Shown: piece by piece, positions 34,701 to 47,515 of the stretch
Position numbering within the stretch: the first letter of the stretch is position 1
Layout of the letters: every line of letters begins with the position of its first letter
Source of the DNA: Jacaranda mimosifolia
Taxonomy: Eukaryota > Streptophyta > Magnoliopsida > Lamiales > Bignoniaceae
Assembly (NCBI GenBank): GCA_018894105.1
Contig: CM032133.1
Coordinates: forward strand, 16,258,501-16,322,500
Length of the DNA: 64,000 nucleotides
Direction of reading: 5' to 3'
Position numbers and translations under genes: made by a program
The notes under the pieces: generated by a model
Database searches by the model: none
What the model was told of the DNA's origin: nothing
Seen by the model: only the letters and a program-made list of their open reading frames with translations

Positions 34701-36797
34701 ATGGTATGTTCCATGGTGAGCTTTTTCAATGTACCTATATCCTTTTAGGGATACGCCTTAGAGATGGAGGTGAAGTTATTAAATGTAGTACCTTCAAAGT
34801 TGGTGCCTAAGACACTGCATGATATGTGATATGGCAAAGCACCTTCTCACTCTTTTCTAAGAGTTTGGGGTTTTCCCGCCTATGTTAAGCAGTTAGTGGG
34901 AGACAAGTTGGATGCGAGATCCACCTTGCGCAAGTTTGTGGGATACCTAAGAGAGTCTATGAGTTATTATTTTTATGATCTCTCAAAACAAAAAGGTGTT
35001 TGTTTCAAGGAACGCCTATTTTTTGGAAAAGAAATTTCTATTAAATAGAAATGACATTGTTGTTGAACTTGATGAAGTTCAAGATAATCAACAAATCCCA
35101 CAAACGTTAGAAATAAGTGAACATCAAGAGCCTTACACACAACCTCTGAGAAGGTCAGATCAAATCAAGAAATAACCCAAAAGGTTCAGATTCCTTCATG
35201 AGACGGGCCAATCGAATAGTGATTCGAAGACGTATGAGAAAGCTATATTGGACATAGATTCAAGACGTTGGCCAGACGCCATGAAATCCAAAATGGACTC
35301 CATGTACTCCACTAAAGTATAGACTTTGGTAGATCCATCGGAGGGTATAGTACCCATTGGTTGCAAATAGATCTATAAGCGAACGCTAAGAGTTGATGGA
35401 GCTATTATATCCTTTAAGGTACGACTAGTGGCAAAGGGTTACACTCAAAGACCCTATATTGATTTTGAGGAAACCTTTTCAATGATTGTTATGCCTAGTC
35501 CATTAGGATTTTACTTGCCATAGCCGCATATTATGACTATGAGATATGAAAAATGGATGTGAAAACCGTTTTCCTCAATGGAAACATTGAAAAAGAAATT
35601 CATATAGTGCAACACAAGGTTTTACATCCAAAGGGAGTGAGAAAAAGGTTTGCAAGCTCGAGAGATCCATTTATGGACTCAAACAGGCGTCCTAAAGTTG
35701 GAACATATATTTTGATAAGACAATCAAATCATTTGGCTCTGTCAAAAATGTGTATGAACCTTGCATATACAAGAAGGCTAGTAGGAGTAGTGTACAGTTT
35801 ATTGTGCTTTATGTCGATGACTTTCTTCGCATTGGGAATGAGAAAGAAATGTTATAGTATACTAAAGCATGGTTATCTAGTTAATTCTCCATGAAGGATT
35901 TGGGATAACCATCCTAAGTATTAGGAATACGTATCTGTGAGATAGATCATGGAGGATGTTAGGGCTTTTCCAAACACCGTACATTGACAAGATAATAAAG
36001 AAATTTAGTATGGAAGAATTCAAGAAGGGATTCATCCCTATAGGACACGGTCTTTATATCTCTAAGTCTATGGCCCATAAGACTGACGACTAGAGACGTA
36101 AAATGTCCCACATACCTTATGTGTCTGCTATAGAGAGCATAATGTATGTCATTCAATGTACAAGGTCGGATGTAGCACACGTTCTAAGTGTTATGAGCCA
36201 CTTTCAATTTGACCCTGATGAATGTCACTAGAAAGTCATTAAAGCAATCCTTAAGTACTTGAGAAGGATTAAAGATTTGTTTTTGGTATTCGGCAATGGA
36301 GAATTGAAACTCGAGGGGTTTTTGAATTCTAGTTTCCAACTTGGTGTTGATGACCTAAAATCTACTTTTGAATTTATATTTTGCCTCAATGGAAGTGCGG
36401 TGAGTTGGAAGAGTTCCAAACAAGACACCACGGTCGATTCAACCACAAATGCAGAATATATTGCAGCTTTGGAAGCTATAAAGGAATGTGCTTGGATGAA
36501 AAACTTCATTCAAGAGTTGGATGTAATGCCTAGCATTGTTGAGCCTGTAGTTGTCTTTTGTGACAACAATGGGCTGGTGGTGCAAGCTAAAGAGCCAAGA
36601 TCTCATCAGCGATGAAAGCACATATTAAAGCAATATCATTTGATCCAGGAAATCATTGATAGAGGCGGCATCTGAGTGGAGAATGTAGCCTCAAAAGAGA
36701 ATATAGCAAATTCACTGACAAGACCCCTTACGCAAAAGGACTTTGAAGGACATCTTGAGAATATGGGTCTTAAGACTATGGGGAATTGGCTATAGGG
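34701..36797 (+). pseudogene. Reverse transcriptase and RNase H relic of copia A
   Basis: Decayed copia pol: LVAKGYTQRPYIDFEETFS near 35430, IYGLKQAS near 35670, YVDD at 35810-35821 (active site kept), and RNase H with AEYIAALEAIKECAWM near 36455 and CDNNGLVVQAK near 36560. It ends near 36795 with a purine-containing tract just before the 3' LTR. At least twenty stops and several shifts are scattered through it. Confidence 0.88.
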
Positions 36798-36809
36798 CTA
36801 GTAGGAGAT

Positions 36810-39029
36810 TATTGGAATAGTGCTTTATAGCCAATTAGACTGGCATGTAAGCTATTTCACTTGTGATACAATCTTGATTGAATGATATTCATATTACAAT
36901 GGCCTCTTCATTTATACTTAATATACTTCACTAGCATTTGGTTGAAGCCCTTAGATCACATAAGACTACGGGACTTGGTCACACCCTGAGTGGTGATCAT
37001 AAAACAAGTCTTACACGATCGTGATCTTAAAATATTTCAAGTTGTAGAATCTTATGAGATAGGGCATCTAAGATTCAGATAGACTTGCACTAACGATGCA
37101 TAAATTCAAGGGGTTGAATATTGTTGTGTTTCATGTGTAATCCATGTTAGACATGGTTGCATGTTAGTGGTGCTTGTTAGAGAACAAGTTCATTGAAGGC
37201 CCCCATGAGAATCCATTAGATAGCCGTAGTGGCAAGTCGATAGTAGCATGTTCTCCAACTTACGCTAGTGCATATAATTAGTCCTTAAACTTGAGGATCT
37301 ATGGTAACCTTGTGTTTTTCTCATGCTTTGACTCTTCCTTGACCACTCTACGGGTCATCCGAGTTGAGCTTGGATATGAGCTACTTAGGCATAGAAGCTT
37401 GTGAGATCCAAGATGGGATCTATCTTCTCGTAATTGTGAAGGGCGAGTGCATCTCCTATGTATTCTATAATGATCGATACTACGAAATCCTTACACAAGA
37501 TAGTATGATAATTTGAAAAAGGAGTTTTCCAAAGATGAAGTCATAAAGCGAAATTTAACATTGGAATAGAAACAAAGTTATCGAGGCTATTAGAGAACCA
37601 GCAAATCTCTTATCATAGGCCTCTTTCGGGAGATAGAAAACGGAATGATCGTATTTACATGGCAAGCGTAGAGCTAGAATGGTTCTCCAAAAGCATATTC
37701 ATTTTAGCCAATTAGTTGGGCTCCATGGTCTTGAGGTTGGACATTAACCATGGAAATTTGGTACTTTTCAATTAATAGAAATTAATTGAATTGAGTTATT
37801 AGTTTAAAGGAGTTTAAACTAATGTGAATATTTCGATATTCTAAATATCACAAGAGTTGTGAACCCATGTCTAATGAATGGTAGAACCTAATGGGTCACA
37901 CACAAAAGCCAATAGGATGTTCTATTTGATGAAGGGAATTTTCTAAGAGTTAGAAAATTTCTTAGTGACCAATTTTGTGGAGGAAAAACAATTGGCTAAT
38001 TTTTGGTCATTTTGGCTTGATTAATTTAATTGTTAAATTGATCAAAATAATTTAAGGAGTTTAATAAGACCAATTAAATTAAGTAGTTAATTTAATTAGT
38101 GCCATGTGACCATCAATTAGTCAAGTCAAGGAGCTAAGTTAACACTTTCTAGCTTAAGAAGTTAAGTGAAGACCAATTAATTAAATTAAGGAGTTAATTT
38201 AATTAATGTGAAGAATTAAGAATTAATTTTGGCGGAAAATTCAAATAAAGGAGTTCATTTAAGATACATTTAGAATTTATTTGGATGATATTTTATGAGA
38301 TGAAATGAAGACTCCAAATAAAATTCAAATGCAAGTGAAATTAACAATTCACATACTTCATGCTTTGCTTAGGTAGCGCCTCACCTCATAGGAGGTGTGA
38401 TGCCAACTAGCATCACACCTTTCCTCTATAAATATAGAATAGACGGCCATAATGCAAGCATGCATGCTAGATTCCCATTTTCCCTCCAAATTGTGTGATT
38501 CACTCATGTGTTGAAGTTTCACACCTTCTTCTTTACCTTCCCTCCTAAATTAGGCCTTCATCATTTCTTGATATCTTGATTTTCAAGCTGACTAAGGTTT
38601 GATTGGAGCTAGCCTATGGTGTGTGGATCATTTCATTAGATGCTAGACAATTGGATAGCTTTGCTCTTTGGAGATCCATTGTAGGGCAGTCTGGATATAA
38701 GCACATTTAGAGTACTTTCCAATTTCTGATTTTGTTGAAATTTTTACTGGACATTCTCCAAGGTGTTGTGAGGGGTTGTCCAAATTTCATCCAAATCGGA
38801 GATGGTTTGATAGGGCAAAAGTTGCCAAAATCCTGCTACGCTGACTGGAGACAACTTTGAAGTGTTCAAGTTTCTCTTGTTCTTCCTTGGATTTTTGAGC
38901 ATTCAAGGTATTTATGCTTCTTCCAAATCTATTTTATAGCATGACTTGATCCTTGGGAGGTGTGTAGATAAGTTTTGATTTAGCTTTATTTGCTTTATTT
39001 CATGGATCCTTGTGCTACACACTTCTTCA
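36810..39029 (+). repeat. 3' LTR of copia A
   Basis: Starts TATTGGAATAGTGCTTTATA (first dinucleotide mutated from TG) and ends ctacacacttcttca; 2220 bp. Differences from the 5' LTR are scattered along the whole length, including small indels, so the insertion is not recent. Confidence 0.92.
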
Positions 39030-39034
39030 ACAGG

Positions 39035-40093
39035 TTATGTTTAAGTTAGTTGGCTCTTCAGGTCTTCTTAGAAGGCTTTTCATACTTCATTCATAATCAA
39101 GAAGCTGTAGAGAGAGCTTTTTTTCTATTTCTTTCCTATGTCAGGTTGTAGGTTTTTAAGTGGGGTGCCATCTTCTTAAGGGCCTTGAAACGATCATCTT
39201 TTCTTTGTAAGAGATAAGGGTTGGGATGTCCCCTATGTGTAGAGTAGTTTGCCCTCCATAGTGAGCTAACAAAATGATCTTCAAGAGAATTTCAATGATA
39301 CTGGATTATTCGCTTCTTCATTTGATGTCTCTTGTATCATTCCTACTGGTACTTAGTCAAATTTTTATTTATTTCTATGTGCACTTGTCTTTGCACTGCA
39401 TGCCATTCTCTTGACACTTGTATTTATTTGGTATTTCTTTATTCATGTATTTGCTAAGCTCACTTAGTTTAATTGCATGTGCCATGGAAGATGATTAGCT
39501 TGGCATTATTTAGGCTAAGAGAAAAGTAACAGTGTTCCTGAGGGTCCTTCTCTAGGTTTGCGACACTGGGGTTTGTCCTCGGCTGCTGGGTGCCCAAGTC
39601 CTCGACGAAGGCATATCAACCAGTCCTTGCCTTCGCTCCCTCATTTTGGCTCCTAAGTTAAGCTTGGAAGATGATCTCGAGCCAATGATCATGGGGCCAG
39701 CTAGAAAACACGATCGAGATTCTGTCACTAACTCTCATTGCTCTCACCACTCAAGTAGGGTTAAAGGGGTTGTTCTCTTTCGGGCTAAGGAGGAGTTTTG
39801 GTATTGGCTCACATTGGGATACTTACAAGACTTCATACAGTATTGACAGTCTTTGGGGTGCATTTCATAAGTTTGACAAGGGTAAGCTGAAGATTTATTT
39901 CTCTTCTGTAGCTACTGGAGCTTGCTGCCAGGTACGTAGTGGGGGTGAGTGTTCGCTCTTTCTCTTAGTTTGTTGAGTTCCTTCATTCATTCACATTTTT
40001 GAGTTATAGTATTAGCACATATTTATTGTCTAGGTTGTTCTTGAATAGGCTTTGAACTTGATGGTGCATATGTCTCGCTGGAAAGAGAAGACA
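39035..40093 (+). pseudogene. Outermost repeat, middle piece
   Basis: Sequence between copia A and the hAT. It contains short plus-strand coding-like stretches: MAPKLSLEDDLEPMIMGP near 39646 and FHKFDKGKLKIYFSSVATGA near 39868. I do not recognise a defined domain. By position it should be the continuation of 28440-28779, and it continues beyond the hAT at 54835. Confidence 0.4.
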
Positions 40094-40101
40094 ACAACAA
40101 G
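40094..40101. repeat. Left target-site duplication of the hAT element
   Basis: ACAACAAG here and GCAACAAA at 54827-54834 match at 6 of 8 positions; 8 bp is the hAT length. Confidence 0.6.
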
Positions 40102-40825
40102 TAGGGTGGGAACCGGGCCAAGACAATCAGGTCAGGTACCCAATAGTACGGGATCAAATTTTGAATAGTTAATCCCGGCCCGATTAAGAACCAAGTACCT
40201 AGTTATCGGGTACCCAATCCCAGACCCGGGTTCTAGGTCCGGGTACTGGGATTTAAAAAAAAAGGCCCAAAATGTAGGCTAGATTTTGACTGCAAAATGT
40301 GGCCAATAACATGGTCTACATCATCATCATCATCATTATTATGGAATGTGAATTGTGAATTTAAAAATGTGAGTTTGGAAATGTGAATTTGTTTTTGATG
40401 TATATAAAACTAATTAAAATTAACTCAACTCTCCAAACAAATTACAAACACAAATTGTTATACACATTGGAAACAAATTACAAATTACTCAAATTAAATA
40501 TTCAACTTGCTCAACTTCAAACTCCAAAGTAAAAAACAATTTCCTCAAATCATTATGCAAATTTCAACACCACGCATTAATTCAACAATCCAAAAATCAA
40601 ATCACATAAATAACTTAAATATGATATCAAGTCATCAACATTGACAAAAAATCTCCAAGATTCCAATGCATTCCCACATTCTGCTCAAATGCTCAAGCAT
40701 CAAGGATAGATGTATTAGCCCCCATTTATGTCAACTTTACAAGAATAGTAATAAGATTAAGAAGGCATTAATAAAAAGATATAATATAAAAAAATAAAAA
40801 GAATAAAAAGAATTAAATTAATTAA

Positions 40826-40918
40826 GTTACCTTGCTCAAGATTTTCTAACTCACACAAATCCTCCTCCAAATTAATTGGTTTGAAAGCCGAGCGAAACTA
40901 ATCTTGAACAAAAATAAG
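40826..40918 (-). pseudogene. hAT transposase, last C-terminal piece
   Basis: Minus strand from 40918 reads LFVQD, stop, FRSAFKPINLEEDLCELENL, the acidic end of hAT transposases (usually ...QDW.RS...). It directly continues the reading that ends QALF at 43115, on the other side of the solo LTR. A donor-like GTAACT follows near 40826. Confidence 0.8.
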
Positions 40919-43114
40919 TGAAGGATAGAGTAGCATTAGGATCCAAAATAATTCCAATAAAAACTGAAAATAACTAAGCTACTCATGTCCACAAGGATCA
41001 TTTCATGCACATAATTCAGATTTAGTGGAGCAAATACCTTGAAGAACTCGAAAATCAAGGTAGATGGATAAACAACCTTTAACATTTGAAGCTGTTATAG
41101 TTCTAGCGCAGCAGAAAGATCACCAAATTTCTCCAAGCTCCTATTCGATTTTTGAGATGAATTTTTTATAGGAAACTCACCACTCAGCTTGATTGGACTC
41201 CTCTAAGTTATCCAAAAAATTGCTCAAAATCATTGCCAGAAACGGTTTCAGCAAGAACAATAGCAACCCAAGTGTGATGTCTCTAATGTCAAAGTCCACA
41301 CACCAATTGGATCACCTTTCCTCTACAATTTAGGCTGAGAAATATGCAGAGAAATGGAGGCATAAAGGTGGGGGAGATGATGGAGGAAGAACAAGAATAT
41401 TGATCTAACAAATAACAAAATTTGTTGTGGTTGTTGAGAGAATCTTATCGCACCAATTTTCAGCATTCTCTAGAAGTGTGTAATTAGTAGTGGATGCCCC
41501 CTCCCTCTATATCTATCTATAGAGGGAGGATTGGCATCACACCTTCCTCATGGTGGGGGTGTCACTTAGCATGCCATGTGGCATGATGTGATAAGTTGCG
41601 TGTGAATTTGAATTTAATTTAGAATCTACATTTCATCATATGAAACGTCTTTCTATTAAATTTTAATTCCACATTAATTGAACTCTTCATTTAAATTTTT
41701 CCTACAAAAATATTCTCCAATTTAATTAAATTAAACACTTTAATTTACTTAATATTCCTTTGACTTAACTCTTAAGTCAAAGTGCTTAACTCCTTAAGCT
41801 AGTCAAAATTAATTTAACTCTTAAATTAATTTGACCAATTGATAATCATATGGCATCAATTAATTAACTCTTAATTAATTGATCTTAATTTAACTATTAA
41901 ATTAATTTGATCAATTTAACACTTAAATTGATCAAGCTAAAATGACACCAATTTTCTTCTCCTCAAAATTGGTCATGAGAGTTTTCTAACGCTTAGAAAA
42001 TTCTCCTTCATTCAATAGGTGTTACAATTGGCTTTTGTGTGTGACCCATTAGGTTCTACCATTCAACATGGGCTCACAACTATTGTGACTTGTTGAATAT
42101 TAAATATTCATATTAGTTTAAACTCCTTTAAACTAAGCGACTCAATTCAATTAATCTCATTAATTGAAGAGTACCCAATCTCTATGGTCGATGTCCAACC
42201 TCAAGCCCATGGAGCCCAACTAATTGGCCGAAATGAATGCTCTCACAGAACTATTCTAGCTCTATGCGTACCATGCAAATACGGTCCTTTCGTCTCCTAT
42301 CTCCATGAAAGAGACCTAGGGCAAGATATTTGTTGGCTCACTAATAGTCTCGATGCTACGCTTCTATTCTCAATGTTCGATTCCCTTTGTGACCTCATAT
42401 TTGGAAAACTCTTTTCCAAATTGTCACACCACCTTGCGCAAGAATTTCTTGGAATCAATCATTATAGAATACATAGAAGATGCATTCACCCTTCACAATG
42501 ACGAGGAGTCAGATCCCATCTTGGATCTCACAAATCTCCATGTCTAAGTAGCTCATGCCCAATCACCATCGAAATGCCTACTAAGTAGCCAAAAGTGGAG
42601 TCAAAGCATGAGGACCTAAATTCAATGTTACCATGGATCACCAGGTCAAAGTTAATTATATGCAATAGCGTAAGCTGGAAAACTAGCAACTGCCGATTTG
42701 CCACTATGACTATCTAGTGGGATCTCCGGGCAAGCCTTCAGTGAACTTGTTCTCTAACAAGCACCCACTAATATGCACCCATATCTCATATAGTTTACTC
42801 ATGGAACAGAGTAATATCCAACTCTTTGATTTATGCATCGTTAGTGCAAGTCTATCCGGATCTTAGATGCCTCATCTCTTAAGATCCTACGACTTGGAAG
42901 ATTTAGGATCACGACCGTGTAAGACTTATTCCATAGTCACCAAAGCAAGTCTTGTAGCCATGTGTGATCTAAGGGCTTCAACCAAATGCTAGTGAAGAAA
43001 TATAAGCATAAGATGAAGATAGCCATTTTATAGAACATCATTCAATCAAGATTGTGTTGCAAAGGAATAGTTTATATGGCCAATCTAATTGGCTTGCAGG
43101 GCACTATTTCAACA
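40919..43114 (-). mobile_element. Solo LTR of the copia A family, inverse orientation
   Basis: On the minus strand it begins TGTTGAAATAGTGCCCTGCA (43114) and ends ggatcctaatgctactctatccttca (40919), matching copia A LTRs from end to end; 2196 bp. Flanks are ATAAG (40914-40918) and AAAAG (43115-43119), a 5-bp duplication with one change. No internal copia sequence is attached, so it formed by LTR-LTR recombination. It sits inside the hAT transposase coding region. Confidence 0.9.
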
Positions 43115-44040
43115 AAAAGAGCTTGAGCTACTTTAGGAGATAAATAACTCCTAAATGCGTCAAGCACACACCCTCCAGTACTAAAAGCAGCCTCTGAAGC
43201 AACTGTAGAAACCGACACCGATAATATATCACGAGCCATCCTAGAAAGTATAAGAAATCAATGAGCCGACACTTTCTACCATTTTAACATGTCAAAACAA
43301 TCTCTACCCTCTTCACACTCCTCTTGCAAATATTTTTCCAACTTAATATTCCCTTGCTTACCTTTCTTTTTATTTTTCATCTTGTCAAACTCATCAGATA
43401 AGTCATAAGCTCATTTTTCCTCATCACTCAAAATGTACCTAACATTAGAATTTTCACTACTTGCTTTAGAATTGGGGCTTGTTGGAACTACATGGGTATA
43501 TTTTCTGATACTTTTTAAATATCATATGCCCCTCAAAATACTTTTTAAATATCATGGAACTTAAATATCATTTTCTTTCATGTCCCTATTAGATGGAATA
43601 TCATATGCTTCAATATTTTGATACATTCTATCTAATATGAACTTCATGAACTCCATTTTCAAGGGAGGATCAAGGATCATTATATAATATAAAATCTTGT
43701 TGATCTTTGTAATTAGTCCCCAATATTTGTCATACTTTTCTTTCATGTTTTTTGCCATCTCCAAATGTCACCACTCCCAATCCACCTCAAAAAAAGCCTA
43801 TCAATAGCACTTATTTCTTTGAACACGATCTTTGATATGACATATAAAGAGCCAGAAATTTTCAAAGTAAGAAGAAGAAAAGGTCCAAAAAATTTCAACA
43901 ATAATTTTGCCCTTTCCCAATCTAAATGTGAAGGAACCCCATCCTCAATATCAATATTAAATGCACAGTCGCCATCATCATATGCTTCAAAGGCCTTCCT
44001 AAGAGACAAAGCGACATCTAACGTCAAATTAGTAGAGTTC
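43115..44040 (-). pseudogene. hAT transposase, central and dimerisation part
   Basis: Minus strand from 44040 reads LTLDVALSLRKAFEAYDDGD, later MAKNMKEKYDKYWG and ILYYIMILDPPLKMEFMKF (the hAT RNase H-like segment), and at about 43250-43130 ARDILSVSVSTVASEAAFST then GGCVLDAFRSYLSPK, the dimerisation domain. Internal frameshifts are present near 43770 and stops near 43270. The left end continues across the solo LTR; the right end continues across copia B. Confidence 0.88.
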
Positions 44041-45729
44041 TATTAACCCTTTGATGATTTTGCATGAGTTTTAGAGTTTTGATTATGACAATATTTGTTG
44101 TATGATTGATGTGAATTATTCCCAAACATCTACTGGAACTTGCCTTATGTTATCCGAAAATTATCTTGTGTTGTCTGGAACTTATCTTCCCTTATATTGA
44201 TTTTGATAGCATTTCTTTATATTTGGTTTAGCACATCAAATCTTTTATTTATGGAAGGAAAATCATGCTGATGATCTTGAATTTAAACATGTGCTCATCA
44301 TGACTAGATTCAATGAATGTAATATGTGGAATGATTGACTAATAGTTTCTTTCCTTTTTCTATTATCTTCTTCTAAGTTGATAACCTTCTAATACTTTAA
44401 GAAAATATCATTTTTCTGCATGGACATATTAAATTACCTTCTAATAATTTGTAGAGAATTTAAAAATCTCGTCTAGAATACACTTTCCATCAATAACTGG
44501 ATCTAATATCTTTCATACAGGGAAAGTCTATTATCTTGGCTCTAAATCTTGCATCTCTAGCTGACTAAATATATTTGTCTGATTTAGTTGCCATAATTAT
44601 TTTAAACTATTCTTCCTTTATTTATCTATTGGAATATGTCAGAATGTGCTGGAATTAACTTTCCTTATATAATATGATCACCTAAGGATCCTAGTTTAAA
44701 ATTCATATATTCATTTAATAGGAAAGAAGACCAGTTTTGCTTCATTATTAGTTGAGTCCACAATTATGCTTTAATCATGACTCTAACGGCTTTTTGCCTT
44801 ATGAGTTATTTCCTTATTTGTATCTAACGGTCATTTACCGAACTGGAACTTACAGTTGTTGGTAGTATATCTATATATTGAAAAATATGCAACATTCTAA
44901 GGGTGGATCACTTAGTCGGGAAATAACTTTGTTAAGTGTCTCAGGGAGTTGTGTGATGCCCTCATACGCGTTTTGTGATTAATTGTTGCTAATTTCTTGC
45001 TCTATGTGTGTTTTTGAGGGAGCTTATGGTGAAGAAGGTCAAGTGGAGCTTACCTTCGATGAACCTTGGGGAGACAAGTACAACGTGACTTGTGTCTTGA
45101 AAGACCTAGTGTTGAAGAGGAACGAGAGTTGTACCTATTCTCGAGAGACCCCGTGAAGAGAACAAATCGGCACTTGGTTGCTCTAAGGACCTCTAAGTGA
45201 ATAAACTAGTAAGGCAGTACTGTCTAGAATCTTTTGCATTGTTCTTGCTTTCGGTTTAGAAGAAGAGACTAGAGCTTGTCGTACAGAGTGGCAGCAACTT
45301 GTGCATCAGTCCATAGAGGTTATGCAAGTGAATCTAGTAGAAGTTCCCCCGAACCTGTTCACAAACGGCTAATTTCATAGTGCTATGGAATTTGCCTTAT
45401 CCCATCTGGATTCTGGTGTAGCTCTTTGCGATGAGTCGATTTTTCACTCTGCTAGGGTATTTCTGTTCCTTAACTTTCATTCTGTCAAATTACTATTCTT
45501 AACTGTAAAACTTTCTCATATTCTTAATTAATTTGATAAGTTTAAAATCCTAAGTGAAAGCTTAGGTAGATGATGTAAGCTTGTCATTCCAGTCAATAAC
45601 TAAAACTATTTTTTTGCAAAAGACTTAAACAGTTTTGAAAGGTCAAAAGATATATTGAGTGATAAACTTTTACTGCATTAAAATTTCTTTGGCCTAATTC
45701 ACCCTCTCTTAGGTATATAATCACTCACA
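44041..45729 (+). repeat. 5' LTR of copia B
   Basis: From tattaaccctttgatgattt to ...aatcactcaca, 1689 bp, aligned with 51028-52818. Relative to the 3' LTR it lacks about 90-100 bp near 45590. A TATA-like 'ctatatattg' occurs near 44869, shortly before the segment shared by both LTRs, 'aacattct..gggtggatca'. Confidence 0.9.
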
Positions 45730-45730
45730 A

Positions 45731-45750
45731 TTGGCATTGAAGTATTGGTT
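45731..45750 (+). other. Primer-binding site of copia B
   Basis: TTGGCATTGAAGTATTGGTT directly after the LTR is a mutated form of the initiator-Met tRNA complement (TGGTATCAGAGC) plus the usual following 'attggttc'. Confidence 0.6.
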
Positions 45751-45789
45751 CTCTATATTATGGTGTAACTACCAGAGTACAAGATCTTA

Positions 45790-47385
45790 TGGCCATTAAC
45801 ACTCTTGATGTTTTACAAAAAGGCAATCAAATAATCGGCCTCCACTGTTTGATGGTTCCAACTATGCTACTTGGATAAATCGAATGCAGAATACATAATT
45901 ACCCTGATTTTGATTTATGGGATGTGGTTAGTGAAAGGCTAACGGTTCAAAAAAAAATTAGTTGACGGACAGATGGTTCCAAAAGAGCGACATGAATTTA
46001 CCAATAGGGATAAAAAGGCCATCTCAATGAATGCGAAGGCCAAAAATGTTCTGTCATGCGCTCTCACCAAAGAAGAATACAATCAAGTCATTACATGTGT
46101 TACAACAAAGCAAATGTGGAAAATGTTACAAGTAACCCACGAAGGTACCAGTCAAGTTCGACAAGAGAGGATCGCTATTCTCATTCACAAGTATGAAATG
46201 TTCTAGATGAAACTTGATGAGACCATAAGCTAGATGTACGCGCGTTTCATGGAAATTATAAATCCTATGTTTTCACTCAGTAAAACTATAAATGAGGATG
46301 AGCAAGTTCGAAAAATTCTTAGATCGTTTCTAAAGGAATGGACGCCAAAAGTTACTACTATTTAGGAAGCTGGTGATCTTAGTAGAATGACCATGGATGA
46401 ACTAATTGGATCTTTCACATCCCATGAGATGGCGCTACTAAACAAAGATGAAGGTTCAGAAACAAAGGTTAAAAAGAATATTTCTTTTAATATCAATCAT
46501 GATTTCGACTCAGAATTTTAAGAAGATCTTGATGAGGACCAGGTTGAGGATGAAATTGTTCTGATTTCCCAAAGATTAAAGTAAATGACAAACCTCAAAA
46601 TAAAATTTCATAACAACAAATCAAAAAGAAAATAACCATTCTGAAAATTCCAAATACCGAGCCACCTTGCTGCTACGAATGTAAAGAAATCGAACACAGA
46701 AAACAAGTTGTCCCTGATTGAAGAAATATGCAAAACAAGCCAAAGCTAAGGTGATGGAACCACATGGGACGAATCTGATGGTGAACAATTTTGACGATGA
46801 AGAGAATTGCTTCATGGTAAATCAAGTAAGTACCTCTTCATGTTCTAATTGTTATTCCAATGATGAAATTGACATTGATGAAAATGTGCAAAAATTGTTT
46901 AAACTTTATTAAATTCGTGTCAAAATGCTTGTTGATAAAAATCAAGGTTTACAAGAAAAAATGGAGTATTTGCAGGAAGAATTGGATAGGTCTCATCAAG
47001 ATAATTTTGAAATACTAATGGCTAAAAATAGAGAGGCCATTGGCGCTGAATGAAAAAAGAAAATGAATGATTGGCTCACTAAAGAGAATAATTCTTTGAA
47101 GAAGCAAGTTGAAAATATGAGTCGTGAAATCAAAGGAAAAATGATTGCTGAAGAATGCTTGCATGTTGAGGACGATATAGATTAATATTCCATAAGTGTC
47201 AAACACACACAAATGCATGCTCCACCTAGACATAATATTAAGAAGGATTGAAAATTCAGAAACTGTATGAATCAGAGAAAAATCAAATCGATTTCAACAA
47301 TTTCCAGAATGAATTTCAATCCAGTTCGAAAAACCTACTCTACTTGTGGTAGGTCTGGTCATGTCAACTACAGATGTCCAATTGA
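45790..47385 (+). pseudogene. gag: Gag of copia B with zinc-knuckle remnant
   Basis: Starts MAINTLDVLQKGNQ and, after a shift, RPPLFDGSNYATWINRMQ. The segment 45973-46206 is open (KKAISMNAKAKNVLSCALTK, MLQVTHEGTSQVRQERIAIL), then several TAG/TGA stops break it. A long acidic, probably coiled-coil C-terminal part follows (about 46490-47130). The zinc knuckle at about 47335-47380 reads YSTCGRSGHVNYRC: the first Cys of the CX2CX4HX4C motif has become Tyr. Confidence 0.85.
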
Positions 47386-47515
47386 GAAAATTATTGGTAC
47401 CAAGTTTGTTTGTGTGAGAAAGTTATTAGCTACTAACCATGAAGGACCCAACATAGTTTGGGGAACAAACCAATTTCTTATAGGTTCATGCCAAGGAACA
47501 TTCCCGAAAATAGAA

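Larger units (their letters stand above)
28780..39029 (+). mobile_element. Ty1/copia retrotransposon A, complete but defective
   Basis: About 10.25 kb with two LTRs of 2.2 kb in direct orientation, a primer-binding site at 30991, gag at 32940, and integrase, reverse transcriptase and RNase H in the copia order (integrase before RT). The flanks are ACAAG (28775-28779) and ACAGG (39030-39034), a 5-bp target duplication with one change. A long 1.95-kb leader separates the 5' LTR and gag. Numerous stops and frameshifts, plus loss of a catalytic integrase segment, make it non-autonomous. It is inserted into an older repeat. Confidence 0.9.

Noticed and set aside
42184..42501. 105-codon plus-strand frame
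   Set aside because: Antisense reading within the solo LTR; no conservation expected.
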